Source: JBGVMW01 sp045122835
GTDB lineage: Bacteria; Bacillota; Clostridia; Lachnospirales; Lachnospiraceae
Direction of reading: 5' to 3'
DNA: 28,812 nt
Assembly: GCA_045122835.1 (NCBI GenBank)
Contig: JBGVIB010000170.1
Span: 1 to 28,812, forward strand
Shown: positions 20,801 to 28,510 of the stretch, one piece after another
Position numbering within the stretch: position 1 is the stretch's first letter
Layout of the letters: each line of letters starts with the position of its first letter
Notes under the pieces: generated by a model
The model's database searches: none
Told to the model about the DNA's origin: nothing
The model's input: only the letters and a program-made list of their open reading frames with translations
Program-made: the position numbers and the translations under genes

Positions 20801-21361
20801 CGTACCTCTGATTTTATGATGGACGAAGAAACCGGTGAAATTGCACTCCATGATGGTTCTACTGCTGTGATAGGTGGATTGCTGAACAGCAAAACTATTA
20901 AACATACAAGAAATGACCAGATGATGGCATTTATTACTATTGAAGATATGGTAGGAACTGTGGAAGTAATTGTATTTCCTAGGGATTACGAAAAATATAG
21001 CAGCTTTCTGGTGGAAGACAGCAAGTTGTTTATAAAAGGACGGGTGAGCCTGGAGGAGGAAAAGGATGGACGCCTCATTTGTGAGAAAATCATTCCGTTT
21101 GACAGACTTCCACGGGAATTATGGATAAAGTTTGAAGGTAAAGAAGCATATCTGAAAGAGGAGCCGGACATACTAAAGCTGATGGCGGAATCAGAGGGAA
21201 ATGATTCTGTGGTGATTTATGTGGAGAATCCGAAAGCTGTGAAACGATTTGGAAGAAACCAGAATATCAAAATAACCAATGCCCTTCTCTATGAGTTAAT
21301 GAAAAAGTATGGTGAAGACCGTGTAAAAGTGGTGGAAAAGGGGATTGCAAACCTTTTCTGA
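17885..21361 (+). CDS. dnaE: DNA polymerase III alpha subunit (DnaE)
   Basis: Replicative C-family DNA polymerase, 1158 residues (E. coli 1160). The N-terminal PHP domain starts with HLHVHTEYSLLDGS (residues 4-17). The catalytic region has GPGRGSAAGSLVSYCLGI (about 354-371), PDIDVDF (about 396-402, two catalytic Asp) and KMDFLGLRT (about 549-557, third Asp). A helix-hairpin-helix region follows, then a clamp-binding motif QLSLFD (from Gln912) and an OB-fold (about 995-1045). There is no exonuclease insertion, so it is DnaE and not PolC. GGGGGA precedes the ATG. pfkA follows after 50 bases and may be co-transcribed. Confidence 0.96.
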   Translation: MGFVHLHVHTEYSLLDGSNKIKEYVEQVKKLGMTAAAITDHGVMYGVIDFYRAAREAGINPVLGCEVYVAPNSRFDRENVQGEDRYYHLVLLAENNKGYENLVKIVSRGFTEGFYYKPRVDLEVLEEFHEGIIALSACLAGEVQRNIMKGDEQEAETAALRYEKIFGKGNFFLELQDHGIPEQRLVNQKLLLLSKKTGIELVATNDVHYTYKEDVEAHDILLCLQTGKKLQDEDRMRYEGGQYYVKSPEEMEQLFPYAKQALENTGKIADRCHVEIEFGVTKLPQYDVPDGKTSWQYLNELCYEGLARHYDDRDGVIKEKLDYELGIIQKMGYVDYFLIVWDYINFAREHDIMVGPGRGSAAGSLVSYCLGITNIDPLKYSLLFERFLNPERVSMPDIDVDFCFERRQEVIDYVVEKYGKDRVVQIVTFGTMAAKGVIRDVGRVMDLPYAYVDNIAKMIPNELNITIDKAIKANPELRKLYNEDEQVKRLIDMSKRLEGLPRHTSMHAAGVVISKLPVEEYVPLSRASDGTITTQFTMTTLEELGLLKMDFLGLRTLTVIQNAVRLVESTTGVHLDMERINYNDKAVLDYIGTGKTEGVFQLESAGMKSFMKELKPKSLEDVIAGISLYRPGPMDFIPQYIKGKNDAGTIMYDCPQLEPILAPTYGCIVYQEQVMQIVRDLAGYTLGRSDLLRRAMSKKKSSVMEKERQSFVYGNEEENVPGCVKNGISEAIANKIYDEMIDFAKYAFNKSHAAAYAVVSYQTAYLKYYHPVEFMAALITSVTDFPSKVSEYIMVCRNMGIRILPPDINAGEAVFSVKDGGIRFGLTALKNIGGPVVRTIIEERRAGGLYQSFPEFIDRMSHHDGINKKVLENLIKAGAFDTLEGTRKQFLMVYPALLDNANKRNKDSMAGQLSLFDIVDEEIKKDFEVKMPNVGEFDKETLLSYEKEVLGIYVSGHPLEGYMDVMQKVTTSRTSDFMMDEETGEIALHDGSTAVIGGLLNSKTIKHTRNDQMMAFITIEDMVGTVEVIVFPRDYEKYSSFLVEDSKLFIKGRVSLEEEKDGRLICEKIIPFDRLPRELWIKFEGKEAYLKEEPDILKLMAESEGNDSVVIYVENPKAVKRFGRNQNIKITNALLYELMKKYGEDRVKVVEKGIANLF

Positions 21362-21411
21362 TTGATATAAAATAAAGATGTAATGTGGACATTTGGATGG
21401 AGGTTAAATAA

Positions 21412-22389
21412 ATGGCGAAAGAAGTACAAACAATTGGTGTATTAACAAGTGGTGGGGATGCCCCTGGAATGAATGCTGCCATTCGTGCAGTAGTCCGGAC
21501 GGCACTTGCAAAAGGCAAGAAAGTAAAAGGTATTATGAGAGGATACAGTGGTCTCCTGAATGAGGAGATTATTGATATGGATGCAAGAAGCGTTGGAAAC
21601 ATTATTTCCCGTGGCGGTACCATTCTTTATACTGCCCGTTGTGCTGAGATGCGTACACCGGAAGGCCAGCAGAAGGCTGCTGATATTTGTAAAAAGCATG
21701 GTATTGATGGACTGGTTGTTATCGGTGGTGATGGTTCTTTCCAGGGAGCGCAGAAGCTGGCGAATTTAGGAATCAATGCAATTGGAGTACCAGGTACCAT
21801 TGATTTGGATATTGCATGTACAGAATATACAATTGGTTTCGATACAGCGGTGAATACAGCTATGGAAGCAATTGATAAAGTAAGAGATACTTCCACATCC
21901 CATGAGCGCTGCAGCGTTATTGAAGTTATGGGTAGAAATGCAGGATATATTGCATTATGGTGTGGTATTGCTAACGGTGCAGAGGATATTCTTCTTCCGG
22001 AGAAGGATAACTTTGATGAAGAAACGTTAATTGCTAACATTATTGAAGCACGTAAGAAAGGTAAGAAGCATCACATTATTATTAATGCAGAAGGCATCGG
22101 CGGATCGGATGCCATGGCAAAGCGTATTGAAGAGGCAACCGGAATTGAGACACGTGCTACTATTTTAGGTCATATGCAGCGAGGCGGAAGCCCAACAGCA
22201 AAAGACAGAGTCTATGCTTCTACTATGGGTGCCTATGCAGTAGATTTATTATGTCAGGGTAAGACAATGCGCGTAGTTGGTTATCGTCATGGTGAATTTT
22301 GTGATTTTGAAATTAATGAAGCACTGGCTATGCATAAGGATTTAGATGAATACCAGTATGAAATCAGTAGAATTTTAGCTACATCATAA
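21412..22389 (+). CDS. pfkA: ATP-dependent 6-phosphofructokinase
   Basis: Pfk phosphorylates fructose 6-phosphate to fructose 1,6-bisphosphate, the committed step of glycolysis. The 325-residue protein has LTSGGDAPGMNAAIR (ATP loop), GGDGSFQGA with Gly108 where ATP users have Gly and PPi users have Asp, the catalytic PGTID-x-D with Asp131 and Asp133, MGRNAGYIAL, and GHMQRGGSPTAKDR. One oddity: the usual PGTIDND reads PGTIDLD, with Leu132 for Asn. The next catalytic Arg (SHERCSVIEVMGR) is present. TGGAGG precedes the start. A terminator follows at 22540. Confidence 0.95.
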   Translation: MAKEVQTIGVLTSGGDAPGMNAAIRAVVRTALAKGKKVKGIMRGYSGLLNEEIIDMDARSVGNIISRGGTILYTARCAEMRTPEGQQKAADICKKHGIDGLVVIGGDGSFQGAQKLANLGINAIGVPGTIDLDIACTEYTIGFDTAVNTAMEAIDKVRDTSTSHERCSVIEVMGRNAGYIALWCGIANGAEDILLPEKDNFDEETLIANIIEARKKGKKHHIIINAEGIGGSDAMAKRIEEATGIETRATILGHMQRGGSPTAKDRVYASTMGAYAVDLLCQGKTMRVVGYRHGEFCDFEINEALAMHKDLDEYQYEISRILATS

Positions 22390-22539
22390 TCTGCAATATG
22401 AGTAGGCGATTATCGTTGAAATAGTTATTACTAAGGCATTTAAATATCAATGTACTATGCCTACTATATTGACATTTAATTTCCTGGTAATAACAATATA
22501 TTTACAGGTAAGAAAGCATAATTATGAAATACAAATGCG

Positions 22540-22567
22540 AACCTGCTGGAATTCTCCGGCAGGTTTT
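22540..22567 (+). terminator. Terminator after pfkA
   Basis: AACCTGCTGG (22540-22549) pairs with CCGGCAGGTT (22556-22565), one wobble, followed by TTTTCTGG. It lies 150 bases after the pfkA stop. Between them, AGTAGGC and GCCTACT form a wide dyad. Confidence 0.6.
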
Positions 22568-22674
22568 CTGGTATCATGTTATATACATGATATGAACAAA
22601 GTTGAAGAAAGATGCACTGCGTGCAAAATCCTTCTGGTTAAAAGCCGCTGAAGCGGCAGAATGAGAGGAAGCGT

Positions 22675-23319
22675 ATGTCAAGCAAGGAATTTGTTATATT
22701 TGGATTGAGTAAATTTGGTATCAGTGTGGCAGAACATTTAGAGAGTGAAGGCTGCGAAGTGTTGGCAGTGGATATCAATGAAGATAAAATACAGGAAATA
22801 CGAAATGTTGTCACTCATGCAGTACGTGCTGACGTGACAGATAAGGACGCATTGGAACGATTGGGAATAAGAAACTTTGATGGTGCGATTGTAGCAGTTT
22901 CGGGTGATTTGGAAGCTTCTATTATGGCGACTATCCTGGCAAAAGAAATTGGTGTAAAGAATGTAATTGCCAAGGCACAGAATGATATGCATGCGAAAGT
23001 CCTTCGCAAAGTAGGTGCAGATGATGTGATTTTCCCGGAAAAAGAGATGGGAGCAAGAACTGCAAGAAGATTAATATCTGGAAACTTTATGGATTTGGTA
23101 GAATTATCTGACGATATCAGTATCGTGGAAATGCCGGTACCGGAAGAATGGGTTGGAAAGAATCTATTAGAGTTGGCAATCCGGGAAAAATATGGTGTCA
23201 ACATGATTGCCATAAAAAGAGGGGATATTGTAGACGTATCCTTTGACCCGTCAGAACCAATTGAAAAAGATGTAGTACTGGTTCTTATGGGAGAGAATGG
23301 AGCGTTGCAGAAGATATGA
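22675..23319 (+). CDS. TrkA/KtrA-type RCK subunit of a potassium transporter
   Basis: A 214-residue cytoplasmic regulator. An RCK_N Rossmann domain (about 5-125) starts with FVIFGLSKFGISVAEHL, a variant of the GxGxxG loop as GLSKFG, followed by Asp at the end of strand 2 (LAVDIN). An RCK_C domain (about 135-214, LVELSDDISIVEMPVPEEWVGKNLLELAIREKYGVNMIAI) closes it. It gates a KtrB/TrkH-type channel by binding nucleotides, but no membrane partner is adjacent. It is translationally coupled to the methyltransferase by a 4-base overlap. AGAGGAAG precedes the ATG, just after a short GCCGCT-GAA-GCGGC hairpin. Confidence 0.88.
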   Translation: MSSKEFVIFGLSKFGISVAEHLESEGCEVLAVDINEDKIQEIRNVVTHAVRADVTDKDALERLGIRNFDGAIVAVSGDLEASIMATILAKEIGVKNVIAKAQNDMHAKVLRKVGADDVIFPEKEMGARTARRLISGNFMDLVELSDDISIVEMPVPEEWVGKNLLELAIREKYGVNMIAIKRGDIVDVSFDPSEPIEKDVVLVLMGENGALQKI

Positions 23320-24095
23320 TAACAAGCACATCAAATAACCGTATAAAAGAAATTTTAAATTTAAAAAAGAAGCCAAAGGCCAGACGGGAAAGTGGTCTCT
23401 TTATAATAGAAGGAACACGTATGGCAGAGGAAACACCAGAGGACTTGTTAGAAAAAATATATGTGTCAGAAAGCTTTTTAAAGAAGGAAATACATAGTCC
23501 TTTGCTGGAAATGCATTCCTATGAAATTGTATCTGATAAAGTTTTCAGTCAATTGTCGGACACTGTTACCCCACAGGGAATCCTTTGTGTAGTAAGGCAG
23601 CCTAACTATACATTAGAAGATATAACCAGGGGAGAAGCTCCTTTGTTACTGGTGTTAGAAAACCTGCAGGATCCGGGGAATCTTGGGACTATTGTAAGAA
23701 CGGGGGAAGGTGCTGGTGTAAGTGGAATTCTTCTCACAAAGGATGCAGTGGATATGTACAATCCTAAAGTTGTCCGCTCCACAATGGGTGCCATTTACCG
23801 GGTGCCATTCTTGTATTTAGAGGATATTGAAACAATTTTGCAACAATTACGGCAGAAAAATATTACAACATATGCTGCTCACTTAGAAAAGTCAGAATCT
23901 TATGACAGTTATGATTACGGTAAGGGTACGGCTTTTATCATTGGAAATGAAGGAAATGGGTTGTCGGATAGAGCGTTGGAAAATGCTGAAAAAAGGCTGT
24001 TTATCCCGATGTGTGGTCAGGTGGAATCCTTAAATGCAGCAGTAGCAGCATCGATTCTTATGTATGAAGCTGCAAGGCAGCGTAGAAACTCCTGA
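23316..24095 (+). CDS. SpoU (TrmH/RlmB)-family RNA 2'-O-methyltransferase
   Basis: A 259-residue SPOUT enzyme that methylates a ribose 2'-OH in rRNA or tRNA with S-adenosylmethionine. The N-terminal substrate-binding domain (about 5-95, including RRESGLFIIEGTRMAEE) is followed by the knotted catalytic domain with motif 1 ENLQDPGNLGTIVRTGEGAG, motif 2 AFIIGNEGNGLS and motif 3 RLFIPMCGQVESLNAAVAASI. All three motifs are complete. The exact target cannot be deduced; TsnR/RlmB-like 23S rRNA methylation is likely. It overlaps the upstream RCK gene by 4 bases (ATGA). MITE copy C begins 9 bases after its stop. Confidence 0.9.
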   Translation: MITSTSNNRIKEILNLKKKPKARRESGLFIIEGTRMAEETPEDLLEKIYVSESFLKKEIHSPLLEMHSYEIVSDKVFSQLSDTVTPQGILCVVRQPNYTLEDITRGEAPLLLVLENLQDPGNLGTIVRTGEGAGVSGILLTKDAVDMYNPKVVRSTMGAIYRVPFLYLEDIETILQQLRQKNITTYAAHLEKSESYDSYDYGKGTAFIIGNEGNGLSDRALENAEKRLFIPMCGQVESLNAAVAASILMYEAARQRRNS

Positions 24096-24104
24096 CAGAA
24101 AAGT

Positions 24105-24237
24105 TGGGGGAGTAGCCAAAAATCCATCATCGAGGTGAGTTTTACAAATCGAAGCAAGCTTTGATTGGATTTTTGCTTGCCAATATGAATGGAATTCATA
24201 TTGACAATGGTAACCTATGGGGGTACTGAATAGTTAC
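24105..24237 (+). mobile_element. IS66-like MITE (copy C), left end lost, after the methyltransferase gene
   Basis: The right end GGTACTGAATAGTTAC is exact (ending 24237). AGCCAAAAATCCATC onward matches copy A with scattered changes, mostly keeping pairing: AATCGAAG-CAAG-CTTTGATT uses a G-U pair. CAATATGAAT/ATTCATATTG (24181-24190/24194-24203) replaces the copy A stem. Flanks AGAAAAGT (24097-24104) and TGAAAAGT (24238-24245) match 7 of 8. The usual GTAACTATTCAG left end is missing. Confidence 0.7.
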
Positions 24238-24289
24238 TGAAAAGTTAATATTTAGGTAGTAGCCTGTGAATGTAGGTGCTACCACCTGG

Positions 24290-24342
24290 AAAAGCATATG
24301 TGCATTTTTTTACATTGGGAAAGGTGCAGATATGCTTTTTTT
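24290..24342 (+). terminator. Terminator downstream of copy C
   Basis: AAAAGCATATGTGCA (24290-24304) pairs with TGCAGATATGCTTTT (about 24325-24339) with one mismatch, and T continues to 24342. It ends the RCK-methyltransferase unit before the hydrolase promoter. Confidence 0.7.
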
Positions 24343-24384
24343 GGCATTTTAAACAGCTAAAAATATTACAAATGTTACAGAGGG

Positions 24385-24413
24385 TTGACAAAATTGTTAC
24401 GTTCTGTTATGAT
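24385..24413 (+). promoter_or_regulatory. Sigma-A promoter 1 of the cell-wall hydrolase
   Basis: Perfect TTGACA (24385-24390), 17 bases, TATGAT (24408-24413), about 110 bases before the hydrolase start. It lies downstream of the terminator at 24290-24342. Confidence 0.65.
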
Positions 24414-24449
24414 ATGCTTTGCAAACGCAAGTTAATATTTTTGTAACAA

Positions 24450-24487
24450 TTGTAATACTATTGCAACAGGATATAATAAAGTTGCAA
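24450..24487 (+). promoter_or_regulatory. Possible second promoter with a dyad over the -10 box
   Basis: TTGTAA (24450-24455), 16 bases, TATAAT (24472-24477). The exact dyad TTGCAAC (24461-24467) and GTTGCAA (24481-24487) brackets the -10 box, as an operator would. TTGTAAC/GTTAC-like words recur through 24370-24487. Confidence 0.45.
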
Positions 24488-24521
24488 TCATAAGAAAGGG
24501 AAAAGCGTCTTCTTTAAGAAG

Positions 24522-25859
24522 ATGCAAAACGGAATTATGGAAACAAGATTCAAAAAAGTGATACTTACGGGCGGCATGGTAACAGCTTTTTCTGTAACCA
24601 CAGCATTTGCAGGAATGCCGGTAGAAGATGAAACCACAGAAAAGATGTTGGCAGAATATGAAGCGGTGACAGCACAGAAAGATAACATTGCATTTAACGT
24701 AACAGTAGATGAAATGCTGGATGGCAAATTTGCAAATGTAACAGAGGAGCCATCACTGGAGATAAGTAATCTTTCATTGGTTACGTCAACAGCTACTACA
24801 AGTTTGAAGGACACAGAGTCTGTAGATGTAGGTGTTGAGAGTGTTCTGGCATCCGGTAGCGAAGTTACTGTACAGGAAGCGGCTGTAGAAAATACTGTGG
24901 ATACACAGGTGGCAGTTGTAGATACACAGGAAATAGTTGCAGAAAATACCGTAGATACACAGGATGCAGTACAGGATGAAGAATCAGCTTCTGAAGAAGC
25001 TGGTGTCTGGGATAATCTTGTTATTGCAAAGGTAGATGAATCTTTAAATATTAGATCACAGGCTGACAGCAGCGCTGAAGTTATCGGTCAGTTAGGAAGA
25101 GGCTGCGTTGGTGAAATCTTAGAGCAGGGAGAAGAATGGACAAAGATTTCTTCCGGTAAAGTAGAAGGATATGTAAGTAATCAATATATCTTGACAGGAA
25201 CAGAAGCAGAGGCTTTTGCCAATGATTTGGATTTGTATCAGGCAGAGGTAACAACTGATATCTTAAGAGTCCGCATGGATGCGTCCACAGAAGCAGGAAT
25301 TTTAGGAGCAGTTGCGAAAGGAGACCGCCTGGTGGTAATTGATGACGTGTCTAATCCGGAATGGATGATGGTACAGTTTGGCCAGAGCGAAGGCTTTGTT
25401 TCTAAGGAGTATGTAACTGCCTCCTATAAATTCAGCTATGCAAAGACAATGGAGGAAATACAGGCAGAAGCAGCCAGAGTAGCGGCTATGAACAGCAGCC
25501 GGTCTGCAGCAGTAGACTTATCAGCAGATGAAGTTACTATGATTGCAGCAATGATTCAGTGTGAAGCAGGTGGAGAATCCTTTAAGGGAAAAGTAGCTGT
25601 AGGAAATGTAATTCTTAACCGTGTAAAGAGCAGCAGATATCCAAGTACAATCAAAGGTGTTTTAACACAGAGAGGTCAGTTTGGACCATATAGCTCAGGT
25701 AAGTGGCAGAGGGTGTTAAAGAATGGTGTCAGCAAAGAATGTATCAAAGCCGCTAAGGAAGCAATGAGCGGTACAAACTATGTTGGTAACGCAAAAAGCT
25801 TTAACAATAAGAGATGTGGACGCAAGGGAACTGTAATTGGTAACCATGTATTCTGGTAA
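24522..25859 (+). CDS. Exported cell-wall hydrolase: two SH3 domains and a SleB-type (Hydrolase_2) domain
   Basis: A 445-residue exported protein. A signal peptide (METRFKKVILTGGMVTAFSVTTAFAG) is followed by an acidic linker with ENTVDTQ repeats (about 95-160), SH3 domain 1 (about 165-228, LNIRSQADSSAEVIGQLGRG), SH3 domain 2 (about 240-300, LRVRMDASTEAGILGAVAKG) and a C-terminal SleB-like lytic domain (about 333-445, TMIAAMIQCEAGGESFKGKVAVGNVILNRV) with the conserved Glu in QCEAGGE. SleB-type enzymes cut peptidoglycan, often spore cortex. ATG 24522 gives the longest form; ATG 24537 (METRFKK) is an equally good start, with CGGA before it. Two promoters lie upstream. Confidence 0.87.
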   Translation: MQNGIMETRFKKVILTGGMVTAFSVTTAFAGMPVEDETTEKMLAEYEAVTAQKDNIAFNVTVDEMLDGKFANVTEEPSLEISNLSLVTSTATTSLKDTESVDVGVESVLASGSEVTVQEAAVENTVDTQVAVVDTQEIVAENTVDTQDAVQDEESASEEAGVWDNLVIAKVDESLNIRSQADSSAEVIGQLGRGCVGEILEQGEEWTKISSGKVEGYVSNQYILTGTEAEAFANDLDLYQAEVTTDILRVRMDASTEAGILGAVAKGDRLVVIDDVSNPEWMMVQFGQSEGFVSKEYVTASYKFSYAKTMEEIQAEAARVAAMNSSRSAAVDLSADEVTMIAAMIQCEAGGESFKGKVAVGNVILNRVKSSRYPSTIKGVLTQRGQFGPYSSGKWQRVLKNGVSKECIKAAKEAMSGTNYVGNAKSFNNKRCGRKGTVIGNHVFW

Positions 25860-25881
25860 ATAAAAAAAGTTGGATAATAAT

Positions 25882-25938
25882 AACCGTTATATCAGCAGTG
25901 AGCAAAAAGCTTTTATACTGCTGATATAACGGTTTTTT
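25882..25938 (+). terminator. Terminator of the cell-wall hydrolase
   Basis: A perfect 18-bp stem (25882-25899 with 25917-25934), an A-rich 17-base loop and six T to 25938. It starts 22 bases after the hydrolase stop. Confidence 0.9.
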
Positions 25939-25969
25939 GTCTGTCAGAAAACCCAGCCAGAACTCTTTC

Positions 25970-25998
25970 TTGTATTTTAACTGGAATTATAGTAAAAT
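25970..25998 (+). promoter_or_regulatory. Probable sigma-A promoter of the nfeD-SPFH unit
   Basis: TTGTAT (25970-25975), 17 bases, TAAAAT (25993-25998), 100 bases before nfeD. Downstream, ATAAAATAGTG (26026-26036) pairs exactly with 26049-26059, a leader hairpin or operator with a 12-base loop. Confidence 0.45.
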
Positions 25999-26097
25999 TA
26001 AGTCGTATATCAAGATTTATGGTGTATAAAATAGTGAACTGTCCAGTACACTATTTTATAGACACTATGCTTCTTTAGAGAGTGGGAGGTGAGTCTG

Positions 26098-26526
26098 ATG
26101 GATGGTATATGGTGGCTGATTTTGATGATTGTTTTTATAATCATTGAGATTGCAACATTAGGATTATGCACAATCTGGTTTGCCGGAGGTGCTCTGGTAG
26201 CATTTCTGACATCCTTAGTCAATTTGCCATTGCTAGGTCAGCTTGTTGTTTTTGTCGTTGTGTCAGCGGCACTTTTTATATTGGTAAGGCCCAGCGTTGC
26301 CAGAAAGTTCAACAAGAACCGGGAGAAGACAAATGTTGACAGCATTATCGGCGAATATGCTGTTGTGACCAGACGGATTCATAATCTGGATGGGGAAGGT
26401 CAGGTCATGTTGAAAGGCATGGAATGGACAGCAAGAACTGTGGATGATAATCTTGTGTTAGAGGAAGGCACAAAGGTAATTATCCGTGCAGTAGAAGGTG
26501 TAAAATTAATAGTAGAAAATGAATAA
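26098..26526 (+). CDS. NfeD-family membrane protein
   Basis: A 142-residue short NfeD protein: two or three N-terminal membrane helices (about 4-75: WWLILMIVFIIIEIATLGLCTIWFAGGALVAFLTS… and LVVFVVVSAALFILVRP), then a cytoplasmic-type OB-fold (about 88-142, DSIIGEYAVVTRRIHNLDGEGQVMLKGMEWTAR). NfeD proteins pair with SPFH proteins in membrane microdomains, and the next gene encodes one. I chose ATG 26098 because GGGAGG lies 8 bases before it; the GTG at 26089 sits inside that site. The SPFH gene follows after 15 bases with its own AGGAGG. Confidence 0.9.
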   Translation: MDGIWWLILMIVFIIIEIATLGLCTIWFAGGALVAFLTSLVNLPLLGQLVVFVVVSAALFILVRPSVARKFNKNREKTNVDSIIGEYAVVTRRIHNLDGEGQVMLKGMEWTARTVDDNLVLEEGTKVIIRAVEGVKLIVENE

Positions 26527-26541
26527 CAGGAGGACAAAAAT

Positions 26542-27480
26542 ATGCCAGGAGGATTTTATTGGATCATATTTATTTTGATTTTAGGTTTAATTATAGTAGC
26601 ATCTTGTATTAAGATTGTTCCACAGGCAAACGCTGTGATTCTGGAGCGTTTAGGGGCATATCAGGCAACATGGAATGTAGGTATTCACTTCAAAGTGCCA
26701 TTTCTTGACCGTATTGCAAGACGTGTTCCGTTAAAAGAGCAGGTAGTGGATTTTCCACCACAGCCGGTTATCACAAAGGATAACGTAAACATGCGTATTG
26801 ATACCGTTGTATTTTTCCAGATTACGGATCCAAAGTTGTACACATACGGCGTGGAGAACCCAATCATGGCAATTGAGAACTTAACAGCAACCACCCTGCG
26901 TAATATTATTGGTGGTCTTGAATTAGATGAAACGTTAACATCAAGAGAAGATATTAACGTCAAGATGCGTGCTTCTTTAGATATTGCAACAGACCCATGG
27001 GGTATCAAGGTAAATCGTGTAGAGCTTAAGAACATTATGCCACCGGCAGAGATTCAGGAAGCCATGGAGAAGCAGGCAAGAGCAGAGCGTGAAAGCCGTG
27101 CAGAAATTCTTCGCGCAGAAGGTGAGAAGCGTTCTACTATCCTGATTTCCGAAGGTAAGAAGGAATCTGTAATTTTAGATGCTCAGGCTGCAAAGGAATC
27201 TGCTATCTTAAGAGCGGAAGCGAAGAAGGAAGCGATGATTCGTGAAGCAGAAGGTGAAGCAGAATCCATTTTACGGGTGCAGCAGGCATATGCGGATGGT
27301 TTGAAATTCTTAAAAGATGCAAAACCAGACAGTGCAGTTATTCAGTTAAAGAGTTTAGAAGCATTTGAAAAGGCAGCAGATGGCAAGGCAACAAAGATTA
27401 TTGTACCTTCTGAAATTCAGGGGCTTGCAGGAAGCTTGTCTGCCCTAGCAGAAGTAGTAAAGACAGGAGACAGCGAATAG
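26542..27480 (+). CDS. SPFH/stomatin-like membrane scaffold (QmcA/slipin type)
   Basis: A 312-residue protein with one N-terminal membrane helix (about 6-25), an SPFH/Band 7 domain (about 25-180: IVPQANAVILERLGAYQATWNVGIHFKVPFLD, VNMRIDTVVFFQITDPKLYTYGVENP, ATTLRNIIGGLELDETLTSR) and a long Ala/Glu/Lys/Arg coiled coil (about 180-255, RAEGEKRSTILISEGKKESVILDAQAAK). Such proteins oligomerise into rings or microdomains and often govern membrane protease or lipid organisation. It forms the common NfeD-SPFH pair with the gene before it. AGGAGG sets the start. Confidence 0.92.
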   Translation: MPGGFYWIIFILILGLIIVASCIKIVPQANAVILERLGAYQATWNVGIHFKVPFLDRIARRVPLKEQVVDFPPQPVITKDNVNMRIDTVVFFQITDPKLYTYGVENPIMAIENLTATTLRNIIGGLELDETLTSREDINVKMRASLDIATDPWGIKVNRVELKNIMPPAEIQEAMEKQARAERESRAEILRAEGEKRSTILISEGKKESVILDAQAAKESAILRAEAKKEAMIREAEGEAESILRVQQAYADGLKFLKDAKPDSAVIQLKSLEAFEKAADGKATKIIVPSEIQGLAGSLSALAEVVKTGDSE

Positions 27481-27517
27481 TTATAACTGATACAGAAGTG
27501 GAAAGGTAATAGGAATT

Positions 27518-28510
27518 ATGAATTTAAAGGGACGTCACTTTTTGACATTAGAGGATTATACACAGGAAGAAATCACCTATTTATTAGATTTGGCTGCAGA
27601 GTTAAAAGAAAAGAAGAAAAATGGTATTCTTCACGATACACTTCGTGGCAAAAATGTTGCACTGATTTTTGAAAAGACAAGTACAAGAACACGTTGTTCT
27701 TTTGAAGTGGCTGCTCATGATTTAGGCATGGGCGCTACATACTTAGACCCAAAGGGATCCCAGATTGGCAAGAAAGAAAGTATTGCAGATACAGCCAGAG
27801 TGTTAGGCAGAATGTATGATGGTATTGAATATCGTGGTTTTGGTCAGGAAATTGTAGAGGAATTGGCAAAGTATGCAGGTGTTCCTGTATGGAATGGACT
27901 TACCAACGAGTCTCACCCAACACAGATGTTAGCAGATTTACTGACAATCCGTGAGCATTTTGGATATTTAAAGGGAATAAAGCTTGTTTATTTAGGAGAT
28001 GCCCGTTATAATACAGGTAACTCATTGATGGTAGCATGTGCGAAGATGGGTATGCATTTTGTGGCATGTGCACCAAAGGAATATTTCCCGGATGAGAAAT
28101 TAGTGAAGGAATGTGAAGAATTTGCCAAAGCAAGTGGTGGTTCTGTAACTTTGACAGAAGACGTGATGGCCGGAACAAAGGATGCACATGTCATTAGCAC
28201 AGATGTATGGGTATCTATGGGTGAGCCGGATGAAGTCTGGGCTTCCCGTATCAAGGATTTACTTCCATATCAGGTGAATGCAGACATTATGAAGAATGCA
28301 GGAGAACAGTCTGTATTCATGCATTGTCTTCCGGCATTCCATGATTTGAAGACAGGAATCGGAGAAGAAATTCATGAAAAATTTGGCTTAGAGGCAATGG
28401 AAGTTACCGATGATGTATTTGAATCTGCCCAGTCGATTGTGTTTGATGAAGCAGAAAATCGTATGCATACTATCAAAGCGGTAATGCTTGCAACAATCGG
28501 AGTATCTTAA
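27518..28510 (+). CDS. argF: Ornithine carbamoyltransferase
   Basis: OTC makes citrulline from ornithine and carbamoyl phosphate, in arginine synthesis or, in reverse, in the arginine deiminase route. The 330-residue protein has the carbamoyl-phosphate motif EKTSTRTRCSFEVAA (STRTR, about residues 55-59), the NGLTNESHPTQMLADLLTIREHFG segment (HPTQ), the ornithine-binding DVWVSMGE and HCLPAFHD with its catalytic Cys. All motifs are intact. No arc or other arg genes are adjacent, so its pathway direction is open. It begins 37 bases after the SPFH stop, and the next gene starts within its stop codon. Confidence 0.95.
   Translation: MNLKGRHFLTLEDYTQEEITYLLDLAAELKEKKKNGILHDTLRGKNVALIFEKTSTRTRCSFEVAAHDLGMGATYLDPKGSQIGKKESIADTARVLGRMYDGIEYRGFGQEIVEELAKYAGVPVWNGLTNESHPTQMLADLLTIREHFGYLKGIKLVYLGDARYNTGNSLMVACAKMGMHFVACAPKEYFPDEKLVKECEEFAKASGGSVTLTEDVMAGTKDAHVISTDVWVSMGEPDEVWASRIKDLLPYQVNADIMKNAGEQSVFMHCLPAFHDLKTGIGEEIHEKFGLEAMEVTDDVFESAQSIVFDEAENRMHTIKAVMLATIGVS

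Noticed and set aside
22457..22651. A 64-codon frame between pfkA and the RCK gene
   Set aside because: It runs through the pfkA terminator, has no ribosome binding site and no protein-like composition.
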